Shown here in pieces: positions 1-6,291 of a DNA stretch of 33,127 bases. The notes below the pieces were generated by a model. That model saw nothing but the letters and a program-made list of their open reading frames with translations. It searched no databases and had not been told where the DNA came from. Both the position numbers and the translations under genes were made by a program. Position 1 is the first letter of the stretch. The number at the start of each line of letters is the position of its first letter. The stretch is from UBA6183 sp041302975. Lineage in GTDB: Bacteria; Bacteroidota; Bacteroidia; UKL13-3. The stretch lies in contig JBFYQC010000002.1 of NCBI GenBank assembly GCA_041302975.1, forward strand, positions 1 to 33,127. The letters run 5' to 3'.

Positions 1-125
1 AAATGTATACATTTACCATTACTCAGGCTCTCAGATATCAACACATAAAACAGAGGTTATATTTTAAAACAATACATTACAAGCATTATCAAGCAATAGA
101 CTTTAAAATAAGTATCAAAAAAAAA

Positions 126-156
126 TTTGCATAAACCATTTTTCGCCTTACATTTG
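126..156 (+). promoter_or_regulatory. Bacteroidota-type promoter of tRNA-Leu
   Basis: A TTTG at 126-129 and TACATTTG at 149-156 are separated by exactly 19 bases, which matches the Bacteroidota primary-sigma consensus TTTG-N19-TAnnTTTG at every fixed position. It lies 14 bases before the mature 5' end of the tRNA, so a start around 160-163 is expected. The remaining bases 1-125 show no gene that I can support; the window edge cuts whatever lies upstream. Confidence 0.75.
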
Positions 157-169
157 CAGTCCTTTTTAG

Positions 170-251
170 GCGCATGTGGCGTAATTGGTAGCCGTGCCAG
201 ACTTAGGATCTGGTGCCGAGAGGCGTGGGGGTTCGAGTCCCTCCATGCGCA
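170..251 (+). tRNA. tRNA-Leu (anticodon UAG)
   Basis: The acceptor stem GCGCATG (170-176) pairs perfectly with CATGCGC (244-250), followed by discriminator A251. The anticodon stem is CCAGA/TCTGG (197-201/209-213) around the loop CTTAGGA, giving anticodon TAG at 204-206, which reads CUN leucine codons. There is a long class II variable arm, as expected for Leu, and a T arm with TTCGAGT in the loop. The 3' CCA is not encoded, so it must be added after transcription. It sits between its own promoter and terminator, so it looks like a single-gene unit. Confidence 0.93.
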
Positions 252-263
252 CAACTAGAAACG

Positions 264-295
264 AAAAAGACTGACCTAAAATCAGTCTTTTTTTC
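264..295 (+). terminator. Rho-independent terminator after tRNA-Leu
   Basis: AAAAAGACTGA (264-274) and TCAGTCTTTTT (282-292) form an 11-bp perfect stem with a 7-base loop that runs into a T tract. It separates the tRNA from tig, whose start lies only about 20 bases downstream. No convincing separate tig promoter fits in this gap, so partial read-through from the tRNA unit into tig is possible. Confidence 0.8.
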
Positions 296-313
296 TTAAT
301 ACACAATTTGAAT

Positions 314-1690
314 ATGAACGTTACTTTCGATAAAAAAGACGCCTTAAATGGCACTATCTCTGTAAACATTAATGGCGCTGATTACGCCAAAGAGATTGAC
401 ACTAAATTAAAAGACTACCAAAAACGTGCTAACATTCCAGGCTTTCGTCCGGGTATGGCCCCTAAAGGTATGATTGAAAAAATGTACGGAACTACCGTTT
501 TACTTGAAGCCATTAATAGTGCTGCAAGCCGTGGTTTGTTTGATTACATTGAAGAAAGCAAACTAAATATACTTGGCCAACCGGTTTTAACCGAAGATAC
601 CAAAGTTGATGAGTTAGTGAAAGGTAATGATTATACTTTTAAGTTTGATGTAGGTTTAGCACCTGAGTTCACTTTAAATATATCTGATAAAGATGTATTT
701 ACGAAACTTAAAGTATCTATTGACGAAAAACAAATTGATGAAGAGGTAGATCGTTTACAAAAACGTTCGGGCAACTTAATTGATGTTGAAACCGCCAGTG
801 AAAACGACATTGTTTATACAACAATGGCTGAGTTAGATGAAAACGGTAACACGTTTGAAGGTGGCGTTTATTCTGATTCAACTCCGGTTCTTATTCAATC
901 AATAAAAAACGAAGCCATTAAAAACGAATTCTTAGGTTCAACCAAAGGTAAATCGTTTGATGTAAATGTATTCGACTTGTTTGATAATGATCAAACAGAA
1001 ATGTCTCATGCCTTAAACATCAACAAACTTGCTGTTGCTGATATCAATAAAAATTTCCGTGTAACTGTTAAAGATATTAAAAGCAACGAAAAGGCAGAGT
1101 TAAACCAAGAGTTGTTTGATAAAGTGTATGGCGAAGGCGTAGTAAACTCTGTTGAAGAGCTACGTGCCCGCATTAAGAGCGAGTTAGAAAACTACTTCAG
1201 TGGCCAAGCAGATCATTTGTTAGAGCACGAAATGTTAGATACTTTAGTTGCTAAACAAAAAATTGAATTACCTGATGCCTTCTTAAAACGTTGGTTAATC
1301 GATCGTCATGCTGACAAGTTTACAACCGAAAACGTTGACGAAAACTACAACAACGAAGCTAACTACTTACGTAATCATTTATTTGAAGAGAAAGTATTAG
1401 GCGAAGCTGGTGTTAAAGTTGAAGATGCTGATATTAAAGAAGCTGCTTTAAATTATACACGTAGCATGTTTGGTGCATACGGAACAGCCGGTATTAGCGA
1501 TGAAATGCTAGAGGGGATTATTGAACCTAGCATGAAAAAAGAAGATTACCGCAGCCGTATGATTAACCTTGCTGTGTCGCAAAAAGTACGCGATGTAATT
1601 AAGAGTAAAGTTACGATTGAAGCAAAAGAGGTGAGCAGCGAAGAGTTTTTCAAATTGGTTGCTGAGCACAACGACAAACATCATCACTAA
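314..1690 (+). CDS. tig: Trigger factor, ribosome-associated chaperone
   Basis: This 458-residue protein is recognisable as trigger factor, the chaperone that docks near the ribosomal exit tunnel and shields nascent chains in the cytosol. The ribosome-binding signature is IPGFRPGMAP at residues 41-50, where E. coli has FRK; here the lysine is proline while the key arginine is kept. A central segment at about 150-245 occupies the PPIase position but looks degenerate, and the C-terminal part is helical. The protein ends in a KHHH tail. I chose ATG 314 over an in-frame TTG at 308 because the family begins MNVTxxK. It is followed by a strong terminator, and clpP and clpX lie next downstream, the usual bacterial arrangement. 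Confidence 0.93.
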   Translation: MNVTFDKKDALNGTISVNINGADYAKEIDTKLKDYQKRANIPGFRPGMAPKGMIEKMYGTTVLLEAINSAASRGLFDYIEESKLNILGQPVLTEDTKVDELVKGNDYTFKFDVGLAPEFTLNISDKDVFTKLKVSIDEKQIDEEVDRLQKRSGNLIDVETASENDIVYTTMAELDENGNTFEGGVYSDSTPVLIQSIKNEAIKNEFLGSTKGKSFDVNVFDLFDNDQTEMSHALNINKLAVADINKNFRVTVKDIKSNEKAELNQELFDKVYGEGVVNSVEELRARIKSELENYFSGQADHLLEHEMLDTLVAKQKIELPDAFLKRWLIDRHADKFTTENVDENYNNEANYLRNHLFEEKVLGEAGVKVEDADIKEAALNYTRSMFGAYGTAGISDEMLEGIIEPSMKKEDYRSRMINLAVSQKVRDVIKSKVTIEAKEVSSEEFFKLVAEHNDKHHH

Positions 1691-1712
1691 GAAAATTATT
1701 TTTAATTTATAC

Positions 1713-1748
1713 AAAATAGGCTGCCTCAAAAAGGCAGCCTATTTTTTT
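1713..1748 (+). terminator. Rho-independent terminator after tig
   Basis: A 14-bp perfect stem (1713-1726 with 1732-1745) around the loop CAAAA contains the core AGGCTGCCT/AGGCAGCCT and runs into a T tract. It is strong and correctly placed about 25 bases after the tig stop codon. Confidence 0.9.
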
Positions 1749-1753
1749 GCATC

Positions 1754-1800
1754 AGCCCTGAAAGGGCGCAATCTCTCTGCGAGGCGGTAACACCCCTCGC
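1754..1800 (+). repeat. Hairpin-bearing intergenic repeat, copy A
   Basis: This 47-base unit recurs 138 bases downstream (1892-1938) with 35 of 47 bases identical by my hand alignment. It begins with GCCCTGAAAGGGC, which can fold on itself. It ends with a hairpin at 1779-1800 built from GCGAGG, one bulged base, GGT, a three-base loop, ACC and CCTCGC. It lies in the non-coding tig-clpP gap. It resembles the hairpin-type intergenic repeats common in Bacteroidota genomes, but that family assignment is inference. Confidence 0.6.
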
Positions 1801-1823
1801 CCGCTAAAAACTATTGCTAATAT

Positions 1824-1871
1824 TTGCAATGGGCGATGCCCAATGCAAGTTTGATTTCGCCCCTTCAGGGC
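1824..1871 (+). repeat. Nested palindromes between the repeat copies
   Basis: TTGCA-A-TGGGC (1824-1834), loop GAT, then GCCCA-A-TGCAA (1838-1848) is a near-perfect inverted repeat with a single A/A mismatch in the stem. Just after it, the 14 bases at 1858-1871 are the reverse complement (one mismatch) of 1755-1768 in copy A. The whole stretch 1755-1871 can therefore also close as one large inverted repeat enclosing two smaller hairpins. Confidence 0.6.
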
Positions 1872-1891
1872 TTGCACAAAAGCAATTCAAA

Positions 1892-1938
1892 AGCGCTGAA
1901 AGTTCGAAACCATATTGCGAGGTGGTGAAACCCCTCGC
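1892..1938 (+). repeat. Hairpin-bearing intergenic repeat, copy B
   Basis: This is the degenerate second copy of the unit at 1754-1800. The terminal hairpin (1917-1938) keeps both GCGAGG/CCTCGC and GGT/ACC arms. Its two loop changes and the bulged C-to-T change leave the pairing intact, while the first half is more eroded. A third fragment, CCCTCGCAG near 1968-1976, may be a remnant. Bases 1939-2060 show nothing else I can support. An open frame of 88 codons spans the region but does not look like a gene. Confidence 0.55.
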
Positions 1939-2064
1939 ATACAAAATTCAGGCATCAACCCTCGCAGTATCAACCAGCCCACTTTTTGCAGACAAATCCT
2001 ACAATTGGCAGCTATCAGTTCGGTTTACCCCCAAATCAATTCTATTCACCGAAAAACTTCTTAG

Positions 2065-2113
2065 ACACTGTCAGTGTTAATTGTCAGTAAAATCAATTGG
2101 CACAACTCTTGAA
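2065..2113 (+). promoter_or_regulatory. Candidate sigma-54 promoter and operator of clpP
   Basis: TTGGCAC (2097-2103) followed by five bases and TTGAA (2109-2113) closely matches the sigma-54 consensus TTGGCACG-N4-TTGCW; the main deviation is GA instead of GC at -12. Upstream, ACACTGTCAGTGT (2065-2077) is a perfect 13-base palindrome, and TGTCAGT is repeated at 2082-2088, which suggests an activator site. A competing reading is a weak primary-sigma promoter: CTTG at 2108-2111, 19 bases, then TATATTGC at 2131-2138. The clpP start is about 45 bases downstream. Confidence 0.35.
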
Positions 2114-2157
2114 ACTTTGAATCTACTTTATATATTGCAAACAAATAACAATAATTT

Positions 2158-2847
2158 ATGATGGACCACGGAAAAGAATTTAGAAAATATGCTGTTAAAC
2201 ATAAAGGTATTAGCAGCTTGGCAGTTGATGCATACCTAGAAAGTTCGGTTGAGGGAATGACACGTACGGTTATTGAAGAACGTCCGATGAACTTCCGCGA
2301 AATTGACGTGTTTTCTCGTTTAATGGCCGATAGAATTATATTTCTAGGAATGCCAATAGATGATTATGTAGCCAATATTGTTCAGGCTCAATTATTATTT
2401 TTAGATTCTATGGATGCCCGCAGAGATGTTCAAATGTACATCAACTCACCGGGTGGTAGCGTGTATGCAGGTTTAGGCATTTACGATACCATGCAGTGGA
2501 TTAACCCCGATGTAGCAACCATTTGTACAGGTTTAGCAGCAAGTATGGGAGCTGTTTTACAGTGTGCTGGTGCTAAAGGTAAACGTACAGCATTACCTCA
2601 TGCACGTATTATGATTCACCAACCATTAGGTGGCGCTCAAGGCCAAGCTAGTGATATTGAAATTACCGCCCGTGAAATTCAAAAACTAAAAAAAGAGTTA
2701 TACGACATTATTGCAGAACATAGCGGCCAACCGTTTGAAAAAGTGCAACAAGACAGTGATCGTGATTATTGGATGACAGCGCAAGAAGCTAAAGATTATG
2801 GCATGATTGACGATGTCTTGAATAAAACCAAAAAAGAACACAAATAG
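2158..2847 (+). CDS. clpP: ATP-dependent Clp protease proteolytic subunit
   Basis: The 229-residue protein is the serine peptidase that forms the tetradecameric chamber of ClpXP. The catalytic triad is intact: Ser129 in GLAASMGA, His154 in HARIMIHQP and Asp203 in DSDRDYWM. The substrate-groove motif NSPGGSV is at about 96-102. The N-terminal 35 residues are longer than the E. coli mature form and may include a processed propeptide. Two adjacent ATGs (2158 and 2161) are possible starts and differ by one residue. It is followed by a terminator and then its partner ATPase clpX. A sigma-54-like promoter upstream suggests stress-linked control, which is inference. Confidence 0.95.
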   Translation: MMDHGKEFRKYAVKHKGISSLAVDAYLESSVEGMTRTVIEERPMNFREIDVFSRLMADRIIFLGMPIDDYVANIVQAQLLFLDSMDARRDVQMYINSPGGSVYAGLGIYDTMQWINPDVATICTGLAASMGAVLQCAGAKGKRTALPHARIMIHQPLGGAQGQASDIEITAREIQKLKKELYDIIAEHSGQPFEKVQQDSDRDYWMTAQEAKDYGMIDDVLNKTKKEHK

Positions 2848-2869
2848 TTTACTATTGTAACCGACTTTT

Positions 2870-2908
2870 AACAAGCCGACCAAATAATAATGGTTGGCTT
2901 GTTTTTTT
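2870..2908 (+). terminator. Rho-independent terminator between clpP and clpX
   Basis: AACAAGCCGACCA (2870-2882) pairs with TGGTTGGCTTGTT (2891-2903), with one G/T wobble, and is followed by a T tract. It would end most clpP transcripts about 20 bases before the clpX start, so clpX needs read-through or its own promoter. A partial TAnnTTTG-like box (GATATTTG, 2913-2920) sits too close to the clpX ATG to be convincing. Confidence 0.8.
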
Positions 2909-2926
2909 TACAGATATTTGCAGGCC

Positions 2927-4162
2927 ATGAGTAAGAAAAAAGAAGACATTTGTTCATTTTGTGGACGCCCAAAAAGCCAAACCCAATACCTCATTTCTGG
3001 GCTTGATGCATTGATTTGCGAAAATTGTATAGACCAAGCTTACCGAATTATTAACGAAGATCAAGGTACAACCATAGGTAAAAATACCACCGCTGATTTT
3101 ATTGGAAAACTTTATAAACCTGCTGAAATAAAAAAACACCTCGACCAATATGTTATTGGTCAGGATGAAGCAAAAAAGGTATTGAGTGTTGCAGTATATA
3201 ACCACTTTAAACGCCTAATGCATAAAAACAAAACCAATGATGTTGAATTAGAAAAATCGAACATATTATTGGTTGGTGAAACCGGTACCGGAAAAACTTT
3301 GTTAGCTAAAACTTTAGCAAAACTATTAAACGTCCCCTTTTGTATTGCTGATGCTACTGTATTAACTGAAGCTGGTTATGTAGGTGAAGATGTAGAAAGT
3401 GTTTTAACCCGCTTATTGCAAGCTGCAAATTATGATGTGGCTGCTGCTGAGCGTGGAATTGTATATATTGATGAACTCGATAAAATAAGTCGTAAAAGCG
3501 ATAACCCTAGTATTACCCGTGATGTAAGTGGAGAAGGTGTTCAGCAGGCATTATTAAAAATTTTAGAGGGGACTACTGCTAATGTTCCACCCCAGGGAGG
3601 ACGTAAGCATCCCGACCAAAAAATGATTGCCATTAACACCGAAAATATTTTGTTTATATGCGGTGGCGCTTTTGAAGGTATTGATAAACAAATTGCACGC
3701 AGAATGCAAACTCAAGCCATCGGTTTTAAAAACAAAGAAGGTGTTAAAGCCGATGAAACAAATTTCTTGCAGTACATATCTGCGGCTGATTTGCGCAACT
3801 TTGGTTTAATACCTGAGATAATCGGACGTTTGCCTGTATTATGTCATTTAAACCCATTAGATCGCGATACACTCCACCGTATTCTGGTTGAACCTAAAAA
3901 TGCTTTGATAAAACAATACATTAAAATGTTTGAGCTTGAAGGTATTAAACTTTCAATAAGTGATGATATTATTGACCTAATTGTAGATACCGCATTTGAA
4001 CTAAAACTTGGTGCCCGCGGCCTAAGGAGCATTTGCGAAAACATTATGACAGATTATATGTATGATGCACCAACAAGCAAAGAGAAAGAGCTAACCATAT
4101 CATTTGATGTGGCGAAAGAGAAATTGGAAACACTAAAATTTAAGAGTATCAAAGCTGCTTAA
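2927..4162 (+). CDS. clpX: ClpX, unfoldase ATPase of the ClpXP protease
   Basis: The 411-residue AAA+ protein unfolds tagged substrates and feeds them into ClpP. Visible parts, in order: an N-terminal zinc-binding domain with Cys9, Cys12, Cys31 and Cys34; Walker A GETGTGKT (117-124); pore loop GYVG (150-153); Walker B with DE at 182-183; RKH loop (226-228); the IGF loop (265-267) that docks on ClpP; and sensor 2 GARG (362-365). ATG 2927 is chosen over an upstream in-frame TTG because the family starts just before the zinc finger. The length is typical. It is separated from clpP by a terminator rather than being tightly coupled. Confidence 0.95.
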   Translation: MSKKKEDICSFCGRPKSQTQYLISGLDALICENCIDQAYRIINEDQGTTIGKNTTADFIGKLYKPAEIKKHLDQYVIGQDEAKKVLSVAVYNHFKRLMHKNKTNDVELEKSNILLVGETGTGKTLLAKTLAKLLNVPFCIADATVLTEAGYVGEDVESVLTRLLQAANYDVAAAERGIVYIDELDKISRKSDNPSITRDVSGEGVQQALLKILEGTTANVPPQGGRKHPDQKMIAINTENILFICGGAFEGIDKQIARRMQTQAIGFKNKEGVKADETNFLQYISAADLRNFGLIPEIIGRLPVLCHLNPLDRDTLHRILVEPKNALIKQYIKMFELEGIKLSISDDIIDLIVDTAFELKLGARGLRSICENIMTDYMYDAPTSKEKELTISFDVAKEKLETLKFKSIKAA

Positions 4163-4285
4163 ATTCATTGTGACTAAAGTAAAAGGCGGTGCTATCGAAA
4201 CCCGTTTTAGGGGGGAGTACTGTTATCAAAACAATTGAACATATACAATTGATAGTATAAGTTATAACATTACTATTACATTTAA

Positions 4286-4316
4286 TTTGTTTAACAGTAA
4301 ACATATACATAAATTG
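4286..4316 (+). promoter_or_regulatory. Weak candidate promoter of the barrel-gene trio
   Basis: TTTG (4286-4289), a 20-base spacer and TAAATTG (4310-4316) approximate the Bacteroidota consensus, but the second box lacks one T. The predicted transcript would have a leader of only about ten bases before ATG 4333. Two CAATTG palindromes at 4232-4237 and 4246-4251 lie upstream and could be operator half-sites. No terminator is visible after clpX, so read-through from clpX is an alternative. Confidence 0.25.
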
Positions 4317-4332
4317 TGGTGTCAAATTATAT

Positions 4333-4890
4333 ATGAAACAACTCATCTTATTTATAGGTGCAATATGCTTATTGCAAGTCGTACACGCACAAAATATAAA
4401 GCGTTATGATGAACAAGAATACAAGAGCGCTTTAAAGTTTAATTTGTTAAGTCCAATTATTGGAGCTATAGCTATTAACTACGAGAATAGACTGAACAAA
4501 GATGCTTCGTTTATCGCATCGGCATCTTATTTTACTGGGCAAATTGATAATACTACAGAACCTATCAGAGGATTTTCTGCAAGTTTAGACTATCGTTTTT
4601 ACACTGGAGACGCTGAAATGAAGGGATATTATTTACAGCCATTTGTCAGGTACCAGTATTTCAAAGACATCCAAAGTAAAACTGATGAGATCACCGCACC
4701 AGGATTAGGTATGTTGTTTGGGTATCAATATATATTTATCAAACGTATTGTTTTCGATATGAATCTAGGCCCTGCTTATAACTTTGGCCAATTAACCTCA
4801 CCTCAAAACACCTACGGGAACTCAGATTTAAAGCCAGTATTCAGAGGTTATTGGATGCGCGGTGGTGTTAGCGTTGGATTTTTATTTTAA
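4333..4890 (+). CDS. Small outer-membrane beta-barrel, paralog 1 (DUF3575-like)
   Basis: I do not recognise a specific function. The 185-residue product has a signal peptide (cleavage likely after VHA, residue 19) and then alternating amphipathic strands. It ends in a terminal phenylalanine (GGVSVGFLF), typical of outer-membrane barrels. Landmarks shared with the next two genes are KFNLLSPI near the start, FGYQYIFIKRIVFDMNLGP in the middle and GYWMRGG near the end. The overall pattern resembles Bacteroidota DUF3575 proteins, an inference from memory. The next gene starts five bases after this stop, so the trio is probably one operon. Confidence 0.7.
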   Translation: MKQLILFIGAICLLQVVHAQNIKRYDEQEYKSALKFNLLSPIIGAIAINYENRLNKDASFIASASYFTGQIDNTTEPIRGFSASLDYRFYTGDAEMKGYYLQPFVRYQYFKDIQSKTDEITAPGLGMLFGYQYIFIKRIVFDMNLGPAYNFGQLTSPQNTYGNSDLKPVFRGYWMRGGVSVGFLF

Positions 4891-4895
4891 CCTAT

Positions 4896-5576
4896 ATGAA
4901 ACAGTTATTTATTATTCCATTGTTGTTTATTGGTATTTTTAGTAATGCACAACAAACAGAAGTGATGCGTAAACATGCCATTAAAACAAACATGCTTAGC
5001 GCAATTTATAACACACTTAACATTAGTTATGAGAAACTGAAAACAAATGGTAATTCGTTATTAATCGGTGCATCTTACATGGATTTTGATGATTTTGGAG
5101 AAAATGATTATAACTATAATAATAATAATAGTTTTACCAAAGTTGAAGGAGTGTCTTTAACAGGTGAATGCCGTCTACATTTTTCAGGACAAGGTTTTGA
5201 AGGTGGTTATGTAGGTGGATTTGGAAGAGCCATGTATTATAGTAGAGTTGCTGAAATTGTTAATTATAATTACCAGAGCTTTCGACAACCTGGTTCTACA
5301 GATATCGATATAATTAAAGAAAAATTCAACTATATAAGTGTAGGCATTGGTTTTGTAGTGGGCTACCAGTATGTTATAAAAAACCGCATTACATTCGATC
5401 TTTTTGGTGGCCCTGTTTACCAATATTTAATACACGAAGACAGAAAAACACGCAACCTAAATACTGGTGCAAACATTCAATCACAAGATGAAACATTGTT
5501 GGCCGAGCGCATTCCTAATAAATACATCAGAGGCTACGGTTTACGAGGTGGTATAACAGTAGGTATTTTATTTTAG
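4896..5576 (+). CDS. Small outer-membrane beta-barrel, paralog 2 (DUF3575-like)
   Basis: The function is unknown. The 226-residue product is the longest of three tandem paralogs, with a signal peptide (MKQLF..., cleavage likely after SNA, residue 18). It shares IKTNMLSAI, VVGYQYVIKNRITFDLFGGP and the C-terminal GYGLRGGITVGILF with its neighbours, again ending in Phe. Extra length lies in two loops: an Asn/Tyr-rich stretch at about 68-80, encoded partly by an in-frame AAT repeat near 5117-5130, and a loop at about 125-145. Loop expansion between conserved strands fits a surface-exposed barrel. It is spaced 5 and 15 bases from the flanking paralogs. Confidence 0.7.
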   Translation: MKQLFIIPLLFIGIFSNAQQTEVMRKHAIKTNMLSAIYNTLNISYEKLKTNGNSLLIGASYMDFDDFGENDYNYNNNNSFTKVEGVSLTGECRLHFSGQGFEGGYVGGFGRAMYYSRVAEIVNYNYQSFRQPGSTDIDIIKEKFNYISVGIGFVVGYQYVIKNRITFDLFGGPVYQYLIHEDRKTRNLNTGANIQSQDETLLAERIPNKYIRGYGLRGGITVGILF

Positions 5577-5591
5577 TAACATCCAACCATT

Positions 5592-6212
5592 ATGAAAAAA
5601 TATACCATAATAATTACCATATTACTTGCAGTATTTGGGGTTGATGCCAAACCAAAATATCCTCCTATAAAAGAAAATGGATTGAAGTTAAATATCCTAA
5701 GTCCTATATACAGTAATCTAAGTTTATCATACCAACATTTGATTACTCCTTTTAAATCATTTCAAATCACTGCCGCCTACATGGATTTTAGCGATTACGT
5801 AAACCAAAGCAACAATGATTTACGTGTACAAGGTTTTAGCATAACTCCAGAGTTTAGAATTAACTTTAATGGTTATGGTTTAAATGGTTTTTATGCAGGG
5901 CCGTTTTTACGTTACATGGATTATCGTAAAACTTATAACAGTAACTATTACGTGGAAGATTCTAAGTTTAAAAGTTTAGGCGTTGGATTTAACATCGGTC
6001 ATCAGTTTATTATCAAAAACACAGTGCTAGTTGATTTATTTGCAGGACCTGTTTACCAGATTTTGGTGGAAGAAAAAGTGAACAAATCAATATATAACAC
6101 GAATCCATCTTATTATGACCAAAGCCCAGAATATTTAGCACAAAGTATTCCCAACAGGTACCTGAAAGGTTATGGAATAAGGGCGGGAATTACCATTGGA
6201 ATAGCATTTTAA
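5592..6212 (+). CDS. Small outer-membrane beta-barrel, paralog 3 (DUF3575-like)
   Basis: The function is unknown. The 206-residue product has a signal peptide (cleavage likely after VDA, residue 19) and the trio's landmarks LKLNILSPI, GHQFIIKNTVLVDLFAGP and GYGIRAGITIGIAF, ending in Phe. It is visibly closer to paralog 2 than to paralog 1: both share AYMDF/SYMDF near residue 60 and IPNRY/IPNKY before the last strand. This suggests the second duplication gave paralogs 2 and 3. It is the last gene of the unit and is followed by a bidirectional terminator. Confidence 0.7.
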   Translation: MKKYTIIITILLAVFGVDAKPKYPPIKENGLKLNILSPIYSNLSLSYQHLITPFKSFQITAAYMDFSDYVNQSNNDLRVQGFSITPEFRINFNGYGLNGFYAGPFLRYMDYRKTYNSNYYVEDSKFKSLGVGFNIGHQFIIKNTVLVDLFAGPVYQILVEEKVNKSIYNTNPSYYDQSPEYLAQSIPNRYLKGYGIRAGITIGIAF

Positions 6213-6231
6213 TTTCAATATCAAGCATCAA

Positions 6232-6272
6232 CTAAAAAGGCATCTTGTTAATTAAACATGATGCCTTTTTAG
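6232..6272. terminator. Bidirectional terminator between convergent genes
   Basis: CTAAAAAGGCATC (6232-6244) and GATGCCTTTTTAG (6260-6272) form a perfect 13-bp stem with a 15-base loop. A run of five T lies on each strand at the base of the stem. It lies between the plus-strand barrel trio and the minus-strand peptidase gene and can serve both. Confidence 0.8.
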
Positions 6273-6291
6273 TATGCATAACAGTGAAGTT

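Noticed and set aside
1..14. Perfect 14-base palindrome AAATGTATACATTT at the left edge
   Set aside because: It may be an operator, but the upstream sequence is missing, so nothing can be assigned.
57..369. Minus-strand open frames across the tRNA-Leu gene
   Set aside because: They are antisense to a well-formed tRNA and the start of tig; translations look random.
1779..1938. Possible CRISPR array from the repeated 22-base hairpins
   Set aside because: Only two diverged copies exist, with a 116-base interval that is itself palindromic, and no cas genes are near.
1814..2080. An 88-codon open frame in the tig-clpP gap
   Set aside because: It runs through the hairpin repeats, has no family likeness or signal peptide and no start context; palindromic repeats often leave such frames by chance.
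4232..4251. Paired CAATTG palindromes upstream of the barrel trio
   Set aside because: Six-base AT-rich palindromes are expected by chance here; kept only as a note on the weak promoter entry.
5111..5130. AAT microsatellite in the second barrel gene as a phase-variation switch
   Set aside because: The unit is three bases, so length changes would alter Asn number but not the reading frame.
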